Below are positions 49,629-57,166 of a stretch of DNA of 64,000 nucleotides, one piece after another. Source of the stretch: G963663775 sp963663775. GTDB taxonomy: Bacteria; Bacillota; Clostridia; Oscillospirales; Butyricicoccaceae. The DNA is taken from positions 310,001 to 374,000 of the forward strand of contig OY760624.1 of the NCBI GenBank assembly GCA_963663775.1, given 5' to 3'. The position numbers and the translations under genes are program-made. Numbering within the stretch: position 1 is the stretch's first letter; every line of letters starts with the position of its first letter. The notes under the pieces are model-generated. The model was given only the letters and a program-made list of their open reading frames with translations, was not told where the DNA came from and made no database searches.

Positions 49629-50832
49629 GTGTTTTTTGCCGATGCAGTGCCAACAAGCGGTCAAGCAGCAAATCTGCCAGTTCTTCTTTATACATCAAAT
49701 CCAACGCCTCGCTCTGCCCATTGGCATACAGCAGCGTCACCACATTGGTATCATGTGCAAAGCCTGCGCCTGCGGTTTTCAGATTATTGGCCACCATCAT
49801 ATCGCAGTTTTTACGCTGCAATTTTTCACGTGCATGTTCTACCAGTGCTTGTGTTTCCATTGCAAATCCGCAAATTGTTTGATTTTCTCTCTTGTTCTGT
49901 CCAATTTCCTGCAAAATGTCTGGATTTCTGACCAAATCAATGCGCATATCATCGTCTTTTTTCTTCAGCTTCTCTTGTGCCATCTCTGCCGGACGATAGT
50001 CGCCGACCGCCGCCGCTTTGATGACCATATCCTGCTCTGCCAAGCGGTTCATAACGGCATCCCGCATTTCACGTGCAGACACCACAGGTACAACCGTCAT
50101 CTGCTGCGGCGTTTGCAGCGTCGTCGGACCGGTCACCAGTGTCACCTGCGCCCCTCTAGCACGTGCACGTTCTGCCAGTGCATAGCCCATCTTTCCGGTG
50201 GAGTGGTTGGAGAGAAAGCGCACAGGGTCCAGTGCTTCACGGGTCGGGCCTGCCGTCACCAAAATCGAAAGCCCTGCACAGTCTTTTGGCGTCAGCAGGT
50301 CTGCAATCGCCTGCTCAATGACGGCAACCTCCGCCAGCTTGCCTTTGCCGGAGTCCCCGCACGCCAAGTGTCCGTCTGCCGGCTCGACAAACGCAGCACC
50401 ACGTGCCTTAAGGCGCACCATATTTTCTTGCACCGCCGGATTTTCATACATATTGGTGTTCATGGCAGGTGCAAACAAAACGGGTGCCTTGGTGGCAAGC
50501 AGTGTGGTGGACAGCATATCATCTGCAATCCCATTTGCCGCTTTTCCCAGAATATTTGCCGAGGCAGGCACCACCGCAAACACATCTGCCCGTTTTGCCA
50601 GCGAAATATGCTCCACATCCCATGTAGCCGTCCGTGCGAACATATCGGAAACCACCGGATGCCCGCTTAGGGTTTCCAAGGTCAGCGGCGCAATGAATTC
50701 GCAGGCAGATTTTGTCATAATGACATACACTTCGGCATGCCGTTTGCGCAGACTGGAAACCAGTTCCGCCGCCTTATATGCCGCAATGCTGCCGGTAATG
50801 CCCAACACGATGGTTTTCCCCTGTAACTTCAT
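49621..50832 (-). CDS. coaBC: Bifunctional phosphopantothenoylcysteine decarboxylase/synthetase
   Basis: This 403-aa flavoenzyme runs two steps of coenzyme A synthesis: cysteine addition (CoaB, about 190-403) and decarboxylation (CoaC, 1-180). CoaC shows Gly-Ile-Thr-Gly-Ser-Ile-Ala-Ala-Tyr-Lys, a Pro-Ala-Met-Asn-x-x-Met motif (about 115-121) and a Cys-Gly-Asp-x-Gly-x-Gly flap (about 157-163). CoaB shows Ser-Thr-Gly-Lys-Met-Gly (about 208-213) and Lys-Lys-x-Asp/Asn. The product feeds ACP and acetyl-CoA carboxylase pathways. Next to rpoZ (3 bp). Confidence 0.95.
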   Translation of the reverse strand: MKLQGKTIVLGITGSIAAYKAAELVSSLRKRHAEVYVIMTKSACEFIAPLTLETLSGHPVVSDMFARTATWDVEHISLAKRADVFAVVPASANILGKAANGIADDMLSTTLLATKAPVLFAPAMNTNMYENPAVQENMVRLKARGAAFVEPADGHLACGDSGKGKLAEVAVIEQAIADLLTPKDCAGLSILVTAGPTREALDPVRFLSNHSTGKMGYALAERARARGAQVTLVTGPTTLQTPQQMTVVPVVSAREMRDAVMNRLAEQDMVIKAAAVGDYRPAEMAQEKLKKKDDDMRIDLVRNPDILQEIGQNKRENQTICGFAMETQALVEHAREKLQRKNCDMMVANNLKTAGAGFAHDTNVVTLLYANGQSEALDLMYKEELADLLLDRLLALHRQKTHD

Positions 50833-50835
50833 GAT

Positions 50836-51183
50836 TTATTCATCCTTGTCTTTAAAATCCTCATCATCGGATACATCTTCGTCCTCGTCTGCGCTGTTAT
50901 TTTCCACAGCGTCCTCATCGTCTGAAAAATCCAAATCCAGCATGCCCAAACCGCTGTTCATCTGCATCTGCATTGATTTTCCTTCTTCCATCGGACCCGG
51001 ACGATACACAATGCTGCCGGATGCAATGTCTTCCAGTGCCATCTGCACTGCCTTATCCGGCAATGGCTCTTCCACCTGATCTGCTTCGTCTGCCAAGTTC
51101 CGTGCACGCTGTGCCGCCAGATTGACCAGCAAATATCGGTTATTGACCTTGTTCATCAATTCGCTCATGGATGGATTTAACAT
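50836..51183 (-). CDS. rpoZ: RNA polymerase omega subunit
   Basis: This 115-aa small polymerase subunit aids assembly of beta prime. With ATG at 51183 (GAGGAG 8 bp upstream) it begins Met-Leu-Asn-Pro-Ser. The conserved core Asn-Arg-Tyr-Leu-Leu-Val-Asn-x-Ala-Ala-x-Arg-Ala-Arg-Asn-Leu lies at about 15-31 and Lys-Ala-Val-x-x-Ala-Leu-Glu-Asp-Ile at about 44-54. It is longer than usual because of a very acidic Asp/Glu tail (about 80-115). The position between gmk and coaBC is canonical. Confidence 0.93.
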   Translation of the reverse strand: MLNPSMSELMNKVNNRYLLVNLAAQRARNLADEADQVEEPLPDKAVQMALEDIASGSIVYRPGPMEEGKSMQMQMNSGLGMLDLDFSDDEDAVENNSADEDEDVSDDEDFKDKDE

Positions 51184-51209
51184 ATATAATACTCCTCTTT
51201 TTCGTTTCC

Positions 51210-51812
51210 TTACGGATTGGTTGGTTGACAAAAAACTTTTCGATTGCGGCAGCGCTCTGCCACAAAAATTGCAGAAAGCTGCCCTGCTGCCTGCTCCAAA
51301 TTATCATTGACGATGAGATAATCAAACACCGCACTCTGCTGCATCTCCTGCCGTGCGGTTTCCAGACGGGCACGAATCACGTCCTCGCTCTCAGTGCCCC
51401 GTCCACGCAGGCGTGCCGCAAGCTCTTCAAAACTGGGTGGGGCGACAAAAATCATCACGGCGTCGGGTCGCTTGGCATGCACTGCCAATGCCCCCTGCAC
51501 CTCGATTTCCAAAATGACATCCTGCCCGGCATCCAGCTTCTCCTGCACAGGTGCTTCCAAGGTGCCATAGCTGTTGCCAACATACGTGGCATATTCCAAA
51601 AATGCGCCTTGCTCTATTTTTTCAGCAAACTGCTGCTGACTGAGAAAATAGTACTGCTCTCCATCCCGCTCGCCTGTGCGTGGCTGACGTGTGGTGGCAG
51701 AAACAGAAAGAAACAGCTGTGCATCCTGCTTCATCACACGGCTGAGCAGCGTTCCTTTTCCAGTGCCGGAAGGTCCTGTAAAAATATAGAGTGTGCCACG
51801 ACGTTTATTCAT
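51210..51812 (-). CDS. gmk: Guanylate kinase
   Basis: This 200-aa enzyme phosphorylates GMP to GDP. The P-loop Gly-Pro-Ser-Gly-Thr-Gly-Lys-Gly (about 11-18), the GMP-binding Ser-Ala-Thr-Thr-Arg-x-Pro-Arg-x-Gly-Glu and Tyr-x-Phe region, and the lid Arg-Leu-Arg-Gly-Arg-Gly-Thr-Glu are intact. It overlaps remA by 8 bp and is 26 bp before rpoZ. Confidence 0.96.
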   Translation of the reverse strand: MNKRRGTLYIFTGPSGTGKGTLLSRVMKQDAQLFLSVSATTRQPRTGERDGEQYYFLSQQQFAEKIEQGAFLEYATYVGNSYGTLEAPVQEKLDAGQDVILEIEVQGALAVHAKRPDAVMIFVAPPSFEELAARLRGRGTESEDVIRARLETARQEMQQSAVFDYLIVNDNLEQAAGQLSAIFVAERCRNRKVFCQPTNP

Positions 51813-52092
51813 CTTCTATCACCTCATCTCCTGTGTGTTCCTCTGCATGCTCTTCTGTGTGTCCACCCAGCCGTCCCGCCACGGTTTCGGTCTGCAATGC
51901 CGATAACACGATATGTCCGCTGTCCATAAACAGCACTGCACGGGTGCGTCTGCCATACGTGGCATCCACTAGGGTTCCACGGTCTCTTGCCTCCTGCACA
52001 ATGCGCTTGATGGGTGCAGACTCTGGGCTGACAACTGCAATGATTCTGCCGGGCGAAACCAAATTGCCAAATCCAATGTTGATTAGCTTCAT
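51805..52092 (-). CDS. remA: RemA-type DNA-binding regulator (DUF370)
   Basis: This 95-aa protein matches RemA, which in Bacillus activates matrix and osmoprotection genes by wrapping DNA in an octameric ring. The core begins Met-Lys-Leu-Ile-Asn-Ile-Gly-Phe-Gly-Asn and includes Ala-Thr-Tyr-Gly-Arg-Arg-Thr-Arg-Ala-Val (about 45-54). The C-terminus carries an extra His/Glu-rich tail (about 75-95) not seen in short RemA proteins. It sits between yicC and gmk, the Bacillus arrangement. Targets in this organism are unknown. Confidence 0.9.
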   Translation of the reverse strand: MKLINIGFGNLVSPGRIIAVVSPESAPIKRIVQEARDRGTLVDATYGRRTRAVLFMDSGHIVLSALQTETVAGRLGGHTEEHAEEHTGDEVIEDE

Positions 52093-52101
52093 CGCCGCTC
52101 C

Positions 52102-52974
52102 TTATTCCACATTCTGAATCTGTTCCCGAATTTTTTCAATTTCCGCCTTTAATTCCACAACAATCTTTGCAAGCTCTGCATCATTTGCCTTCGAGCCAAT
52201 GGTGTTCGCTTCACGATTCATTTCCTGCACCAAAAAGTCCAGTTTGCGTCCCACCGGTGTAGATTCTTCCACCATCGCCTGCAGCTGCTCCAAATGGCTG
52301 CGCAAACGCACGGTTTCTTCATCCACCGCCACTTTATCCGCAAATAATGCCGCTTCGCTCAAAATGCGCTGCGGTTCTAGGGTCGTATCCGCCAAAACCT
52401 CCTGCATTCTCTTTTCCAGCTTTTCCCGATATTCCCGCACGCTTTCGGGCGAGCGCTGTTCCACTTGCTGTACCAGCTTGAGAATGGTTTCTCGGCGTGT
52501 CACCACATCCTGCCGCATCTTTTCGCCTTCGGTTGCACGCATTTGATTGAATTCCTGCAACGCCTCGGTCAGCACATCACAAACCGACGCACGCAAAGCA
52601 TCAGCGTCCGCCTCCACTTTTTCTTCCGAAAGCACATCCGGCAGTCGTGCCAGATTCATCACACTGATGTCATCTTTCACGGAAAAGCGATCCCGCAGGG
52701 TGGTCAATACTTCAAAATATTGTGCCGCCACTTTTTCATTGAAAACCACCTTAGTCATGCCGCCCAGTGCATTGATGGTCACATAAATATCCACTTTGCC
52801 GCGGGCAACCTGCGCCGCCGCCGTTTTTTTGAGCACTTCCTCTAAATATCCATACATGCGGGGCACTTTCACCGTGGTATCCAAATACCGATGGTTGACT
52901 GCACGCAGCTCCACTGCAATATCGTAGTCGCCTTCTGTCTTGCGTGCACGCCCGTATCCTGTCATACTCTTCAT
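52102..52974 (-). CDS. YicC/YloC family endoribonuclease-like protein
   Basis: This 290-aa protein starts Met-Lys-Ser-Met-Thr-Gly-Tyr-Gly-Arg-Ala, the N-terminal signature of the family, and ends with Asp-Phe-Leu-Val-Gln-Glu-Met-Asn-Arg-Glu-x-Asn-Thr-Ile-Gly-Ser-Lys (about 245-262) and a helical tail. Relatives have been linked to RNA cleavage and late-growth control. It lies 9 bp before remA and after the membrane protein at 53000, at the head of the canonical part of the superoperon. Confidence 0.92.
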   Translation of the reverse strand: MKSMTGYGRARKTEGDYDIAVELRAVNHRYLDTTVKVPRMYGYLEEVLKKTAAAQVARGKVDIYVTINALGGMTKVVFNEKVAAQYFEVLTTLRDRFSVKDDISVMNLARLPDVLSEEKVEADADALRASVCDVLTEALQEFNQMRATEGEKMRQDVVTRRETILKLVQQVEQRSPESVREYREKLEKRMQEVLADTTLEPQRILSEAALFADKVAVDEETVRLRSHLEQLQAMVEESTPVGRKLDFLVQEMNREANTIGSKANDAELAKIVVELKAEIEKIREQIQNVE

Positions 52975-52999
52975 ATATTTTTATAAATCTCCTCTCAAG

Positions 53000-53506
53000 C
53001 TAATCCATCGGAAACATCCGACGCAGCTGCGCCATCAATTTGGAAAACGCAACATCATACGCTGCAAAAAACAGATACCAAATGCCGCCTAGGAGAAATC
53101 CCGGCATAGAATTGGTCAATGCCACCTCTGCAACAACTCCTTTTTGCAGCAAAACCAATATGAGCCCGCCATTTACCGTGGCAAACAGCAGTTTACAAAC
53201 CCACTGCGCTGAAAAGCGGTGTAATTTTTCAATGCCGTATTTCACAAGGGTGTACAGTCCAAACACCCAGGCATACGCAAATGCCACGGATTTCTGCGGT
53301 AAAATTAAAATTGCCAAAATAGAGGTGGCGGCATAAATCGTCATGCCCAGCTTGACACGCCGTCTGGAAAGCGGCATCGCCAGCACAACACCACCTGCGG
53401 CGCACAAGCTGATGCGAATCATCGGCAGCATGCACGAAAGATAGAGCAGCAAAACAGACACCGCTGTCAAAACACCGCCACGTGCGATAAACTGCGATTT
53501 ATTCAC
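53000..53506 (-). CDS. Hypothetical membrane protein with about five helices
   Basis: This 168-aa protein has hydrophobic spans near 10-30, 32-50, 53-72, 76-90, 100-122 and 130-150, with a basic C-terminus. I recognise no domain. It begins 3 bp after the J-domain gene and ends 25 bp before yicC, so it belongs to the same transcript as the Cys-rich pair upstream; a role with them is inferred only from position. Confidence 0.75.
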   Translation of the reverse strand: MNKSQFIARGGVLTAVSVLLLYLSCMLPMIRISLCAAGGVVLAMPLSRRRVKLGMTIYAATSILAILILPQKSVAFAYAWVFGLYTLVKYGIEKLHRFSAQWVCKLLFATVNGGLILVLLQKGVVAEVALTNSMPGFLLGGIWYLFFAAYDVAFSKLMAQLRRMFPMD

Positions 53507-53509
53507 CCA

Positions 53510-54088
53510 TCAGCACCCGCCTCCGCACATATTGCAGCAGCAATTGAGGCACAAAAGCTGTGCGCAGCAGTCGCATGCGCCACCGGAAGAGATTGGGCGA
53601 TAGCCGCCATAGCCACCCGACATGCGCAGCATTTCGAGCGCATTGCGATATTCTTGATTGGTCGGTGCCATATTGCATGCCTGCACATAGGCACGCTCTG
53701 CCTCGTCAAACCATCCCTTGCGATAGTACACGCTGCCCATCAGAAAATACCATTCGGCATCCCGCTGCGGGCTTCTTTGCAGCATCTCTTCTGCCGCCGC
53801 AAAATTGCCGGCGTTGATGGCATTGCGAATTTGCCCATAATACCCGCCGGACTGCTGCGCCCCACTGCCTTGCTGTGTCCTTGCGCCGTCGGCAGACTTG
53901 CCCGTGCGTTGTCCCATGATTTGGTCATATGCTTCGTTGATTTCCTTCATGCGCCCCTCTGCGAGGTCTGCAAGCGGGTTGTTTACATAGTTATCGGGAT
54001 GGTATTTTCGTGCCAGTTCACGATAAGCGCGTTTGATATCGTCATCTGCCGTTTCCGGGGTAACTCCCAGTACCTTATAAGGATCCAT
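53510..54088 (-). CDS. J-domain protein with Cys-rich C-terminus
   Basis: This 192-aa protein begins with a J domain (1-65; Asp-Pro-Tyr-Lys-Val-Leu-Gly-Val, and the His-Pro-Asp motif in Lys-Tyr-His-Pro-Asp-Asn) that would stimulate a DnaK ATPase. A TPR-like or helical region (about 95-160) follows, then a C-terminus packed with eight to nine cysteines (about 168-192, in Cys-Asp-Cys-Cys, Cys-Leu-Asn-Cys-Cys-Cys and Cys-Gly-Gly-Gly-Cys). No Gly/Phe region or DnaJ zinc domain is present, so it is not DnaJ. ATG at 54088 with GGAGGA 10 bp upstream overlaps the previous gene by 14 bp. The cysteines suggest metal or cluster binding (inference). Confidence 0.86.
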   Translation of the reverse strand: MDPYKVLGVTPETADDDIKRAYRELARKYHPDNYVNNPLADLAEGRMKEINEAYDQIMGQRTGKSADGARTQQGSGAQQSGGYYGQIRNAINAGNFAAAEEMLQRSPQRDAEWYFLMGSVYYRKGWFDEAERAYVQACNMAPTNQEYRNALEMLRMSGGYGGYRPISSGGACDCCAQLLCLNCCCNMCGGGC

Positions 54089-54959
54089 GCTTATTACGTC
54101 CTCCGTTCGATTGATACGTACCATCCAATACCTGCCGTGTGACGGTAGGCATGCCCAGGCAGATGATATTTTCCAGCAATGCAAAATCCCGCCGAATCGG
54201 CAGCAGCACAAAGGCTGCATGCACCGATGCCAAAGAGCGGGCAAGGGTCAGCTCCACCGCCTCTTTGATGGGGTCCAGCTTGGGTTCGGTCAACGCATAG
54301 CGCAGGGCAATCGGATTATAACCGCCGCTTTTCCAGTCTTCTTCTAAATCCGCACACGCATCCACCAGATAAACCCATCGCCCCATATGATACAGCATTT
54401 CTCGTAGAATCCGATTGTTTTCTGCGCCATTTTCCGGAATACATGCCTGCATCATGCGTGCAAACGGGTCTGCTGCACGGTCAATAGAGGCGGTTTTTTG
54501 CGCTTCCGCAACGGCAAGTGCCTGCATACACTGCTGCATGGTTTCACTTTCCTGCGGCAGACGCTGCTGCGCCTGCGCAAACCCATGGTGCACCATCCCC
54601 CGCAGCACCTGTGCCCCTGTCTTTTTCAGCCCCTGCTCATCGGCAATGCTGTCTTCTATTTTAAGGCATGTCAGCAGCACACTGACATCCGCCGTATACT
54701 GCAAGGGTTCGCCGGCACACAGTACACATTTCTTGCGCACCGGACTTGCCACGCATCGCTTATATTGCAGCTCGCTGTCTTGTTCCGAAAGGCTTTCAAG
54801 CAGCAGCGCCAGAAAGGTCATGTCATAGCTTAAAAAGCAGGTGTGCAAATTTCCGTAACGCTGCCGTATGGCGTGACACAGTCCGCAGTAGACGCTTTGA
54901 AACCGCTCGACCTCACGCACACGCAGTTCTGACTTGACAGGTCTGATAAATCCGAACAT
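54075..54959 (-). CDS. DUF5685-like protein with six N-terminal cysteines
   Basis: This 294-aa protein starts Met-Phe-Gly-Phe-Ile-Arg-Pro and has Cys25-Gly-Leu-Cys28-His, Cys41, Cys69, Cys78 and Cys81 in its first third. A helical, membrane-free remainder follows. I assign it to the DUF5685-type family from this Tyr-Cys-Gly-Leu-Cys layout; function is unknown. ATG at 54959 with AGAGGA upstream is preferred to one 12 bases earlier that sits on that site. It overlaps the J-domain gene by 14 bp, so the two are made together. Confidence 0.78.
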   Translation of the reverse strand: MFGFIRPVKSELRVREVERFQSVYCGLCHAIRQRYGNLHTCFLSYDMTFLALLLESLSEQDSELQYKRCVASPVRKKCVLCAGEPLQYTADVSVLLTCLKIEDSIADEQGLKKTGAQVLRGMVHHGFAQAQQRLPQESETMQQCMQALAVAEAQKTASIDRAADPFARMMQACIPENGAENNRILREMLYHMGRWVYLVDACADLEEDWKSGGYNPIALRYALTEPKLDPIKEAVELTLARSLASVHAAFVLLPIRRDFALLENIICLGMPTVTRQVLDGTYQSNGGRNKHGSL

Positions 54960-55040
54960 CGCACACCGCATCCTCTCTGTACTGCATCACCGATTGTTTC
55001 CAAAACCATATCTAAGTTATTTTACTTGATTTTCCGATAA

Positions 55041-55076
55041 AAAACAAGACTGCCCTGCAAAGGCAGTCTGCTTTTT
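55041..55076 (-). terminator. Terminator after the nucleoside phosphorylase gene
   Basis: AGACTGCC (55048-55055) pairs with GGCAGTCT (55063-55070) around CTGCAAA, with T-rich flanks on both sides. It ends the DUF951-phosphorylase unit and starts the next operon cleanly. Confidence 0.85.
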
Positions 55077-55135
55077 TACATTTTGTTCAGATTTGACCCG
55101 CCAAGAACCATCTTTGCATACACAACAGCACAAAC

Positions 55136-55897
55136 CTATGCGCCGCATTCCTTTGCAATCAGCAGGCGAATCGCTTCCATGGCGGTTTGAATCCCCCGCT
55201 CTGCTGCCGCAGGCGGAATATTCGGCGCATCGTCATTGTCTGCATTCCACAAAACGTTCAGCACCGCACCACAGCGCACGTGCAGCACATGTGCCACCAA
55301 AAACAACGCCGCAGACTCCATTTCACTCGTCAGCACCCCCGCCGCCTTCCACGCCTTCCACTTGGCAAGCAGCATTTCCGCAACCGGCTGTTGTGCGGGA
55401 CGAATTTCCCCATAAAAGCTGTCCTTGGACTGAATCACACCCACATGATACCGCAATTGCAGACGTTCTGCCGCATCCCGCAATGCCACAGTCACGGTGA
55501 AATCTGCCGCCGCCGGAAATTCAATCGGCAAATACTCCAGCCCTGTGCCTTCCTGCCGCACCGCCGCAGTCGCAATGACAATGTCACCACCCTTTACTTC
55601 GTCCACGATGCCGCCAGAAGTACCCACACGAATGAAGGTATCTGCGCCGCATTCCACCAGTTCCTCCAGTGCAATTGCCGCAGAAGGACCGCCGATGCCC
55701 GTTGAGCAAACGCTGACTTTTTCTCCCGCGAGCGTCCCAGTATATACGGTATATTCTCGATTTTGCGCAATTTTCTGTGCATTTTCCAAATATCTTGCAA
55801 TGCTTTCACAGCGTCCCGGGTCACCCGGCAAAATCACATATCGTCCCACATCGCCCGTCACGCACTGGATGTGCATCTGTTTTCCGTCAATCAGCAT
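55136..55897 (-). CDS. udp: Nucleoside phosphorylase (uridine phosphorylase type)
   Basis: This 253-aa enzyme cleaves a nucleoside with phosphate to base and ribose-1-phosphate, for salvage. It has Leu-Pro-Gly-Asp-Pro-Gly-Arg (about 23-29), the family Ser-Thr-Gly-Ile-Gly-Gly-Pro-Ser-Ala-Ala-Ile-Ala (about 65-76), Gly-Thr-Ser-Gly-Gly and the ribose-binding Glu-Met-Glu-Ser-Ala. The pattern suits uridine phosphorylase, but purine specificity is not excluded. It overlaps the DUF951 gene by 7 bp. Confidence 0.88.
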   Translation of the reverse strand: MLIDGKQMHIQCVTGDVGRYVILPGDPGRCESIARYLENAQKIAQNREYTVYTGTLAGEKVSVCSTGIGGPSAAIALEELVECGADTFIRVGTSGGIVDEVKGGDIVIATAAVRQEGTGLEYLPIEFPAAADFTVTVALRDAAERLQLRYHVGVIQSKDSFYGEIRPAQQPVAEMLLAKWKAWKAAGVLTSEMESAALFLVAHVLHVRCGAVLNVLWNADNDDAPNIPPAAAERGIQTAMEAIRLLIAKECGA

Positions 55898-56085
55898 AGC
55901 TTTTGCCCCTCTCTCGTTACCACTTTGATGTTTTTTTCAATTTTTCGACGTTCTGTCATAATTTCATGTCCACAACCGCAGCAGCGCAGACGAAAATCCA
56001 TGCCAACCCGCAAAACCTGCCAATCCCGACTGCCGCAGGGATGCGTTTTTTTTAAAGTTAAAATGTCACCCAGTCTAATATCCAT
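55891..56085 (-). CDS. DUF951 family protein
   Basis: This 64-aa basic protein begins Met-Asp-Ile-Arg-Leu-Gly-Asp-Ile and contains His-Pro-Cys-Gly-Ser-Arg-Asp-Trp and Cys-Cys-Gly-Cys-Gly-His, so three to four cysteines may hold zinc. The Lys-Lys-x-His-Pro-Cys-Gly pattern is the hallmark of DUF951, a conserved Firmicute family of unknown function. The ATG at 56085 with CGGAGGG 7-8 bp upstream is used, not the earlier frame start. It overlaps udp by 7 bp. Confidence 0.88.
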   Translation of the reverse strand: MDIRLGDILTLKKTHPCGSRDWQVLRVGMDFRLRCCGCGHEIMTERRKIEKNIKVVTREGQKLC

Positions 56086-56116
56086 TTTTCTTTCCCTCCG
56101 GTTATTTTGCAGTGTT

Positions 56117-56132
56117 TGGTCAATTTTGACCA
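56117..56132. promoter_or_regulatory. Inverted repeat between DUF951/udp and the S1-domain gene
   Basis: TGGTCAATTTTGACCA has perfect 7-bp arms around TT, lying in the 118-bp gap between divergent start codons. It might be an operator for either gene. I found no strong sigma-A promoter that clearly uses it. Confidence 0.4.
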
Positions 56133-56203
56133 TTTGGCGCATATATTAAACAGACATATCGGACGTTTGATTCCGTCTCGATTGCAAAGGAGGCTTATAT
56201 GCT

Positions 56204-57151
56204 ATGAAAAAAGGCGATTTATACCCGCCCGAAGGTGTTCGTCTGCACACCCTGCAAAACCAAAATGCGCTTGCATCGCTGTCGGCTATGCGGCAGGCGA
56301 TGACCGACCATATGATTTTAGAGGCCGTTGTCGGCTCGTGTACTGCCACCCATGATTTGCTCGTGCCGCTGGGTCAAAGCGGCTGTGTCGGCATTATTCC
56401 CCGTGAAGCGTGTGCCATCGGCATTGATGACGGCACCACCCGAGAGATTGCCATTTTGACCCGTGTCGGCAAGCCCGTGTGCTTTTATATCACAGAACTG
56501 GACGAAACCATTTCCCCGCCACGCATCATTCTCTCCAGACGTGCCGCTCAGCAAGAGGCACAGACGTGGTTTTTTGACCATCTGCACTGCGGGGATGTGT
56601 TGTCCGTCCTTGTCACCCATTTGGAGTCATTCGGTGCATTTTTAGACATCGGCTGTGGACTGACCTCGTTCATCGGCATCGAAAACTTATCGGTTTCCCG
56701 CATCTTTCACCCATCCGACCGCATCCACACCGGACAAACGATTCTTGCCGCTGTCCTACATATGGATCGCAGACAACATCGCATCACCATGACCCATCGG
56801 GAGCTTTTGGGCACCTGGTCGGAAAATGCGGCATTGTTCACCCCCGGTGAAACGGTGCGAGGCATGGTGCGCAGTGTGGAGTCCTACGGGATATTCATTG
56901 AGCTAACCCCCAATTTATCCGGTCTGGCAGAGCGGCACGAAGAAATCCCCATTGGCACGCCTGTTTCGGTTTACATCAAGTCAATTTTGCCTGCACGCAT
57001 GAAAATCAAACTCAATATCATTGATGTTTTGCAAAATCATACCCAACTGCAAACGCCCCCTCGTTATTTCATCACCGAAGGCCCTATCCACAACTGGGTA
57101 TATTCCCCCGCTGCCTGCAACCATAAATTTGTGATGACAGAGTTTGAATAA
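56204..57151 (+). CDS. S1-domain RNA-binding protein (short S1-like)
   Basis: This 315-aa protein contains S1-type OB folds at about 38-110 (degenerate), 125-195 (Gly-Asp-Val-Leu-Ser-Val-Leu-Val-Thr-His-Leu-Glu-Ser-Phe-Gly-Ala-Phe-Leu-Asp-Ile-Gly) and 210-280 (Gly-Glu-Thr-Val-Arg-Gly-Met-Val). It should bind RNA in the cytoplasm, perhaps at ribosomes. It is shorter than ribosomal S1 and resembles S1-like clostridial proteins. The start has an AGGAGG-like site (AAAGGAGG). It is followed by convergent rarA. Confidence 0.85.
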   Translation: MKKGDLYPPEGVRLHTLQNQNALASLSAMRQAMTDHMILEAVVGSCTATHDLLVPLGQSGCVGIIPREACAIGIDDGTTREIAILTRVGKPVCFYITELDETISPPRIILSRRAAQQEAQTWFFDHLHCGDVLSVLVTHLESFGAFLDIGCGLTSFIGIENLSVSRIFHPSDRIHTGQTILAAVLHMDRRQHRITMTHRELLGTWSENAALFTPGETVRGMVRSVESYGIFIELTPNLSGLAERHEEIPIGTPVSVYIKSILPARMKIKLNIIDVLQNHTQLQTPPRYFITEGPIHNWVYSPAACNHKFVMTEFE

Positions 57152-57166
57152 CCCCGCCAACGTGTC

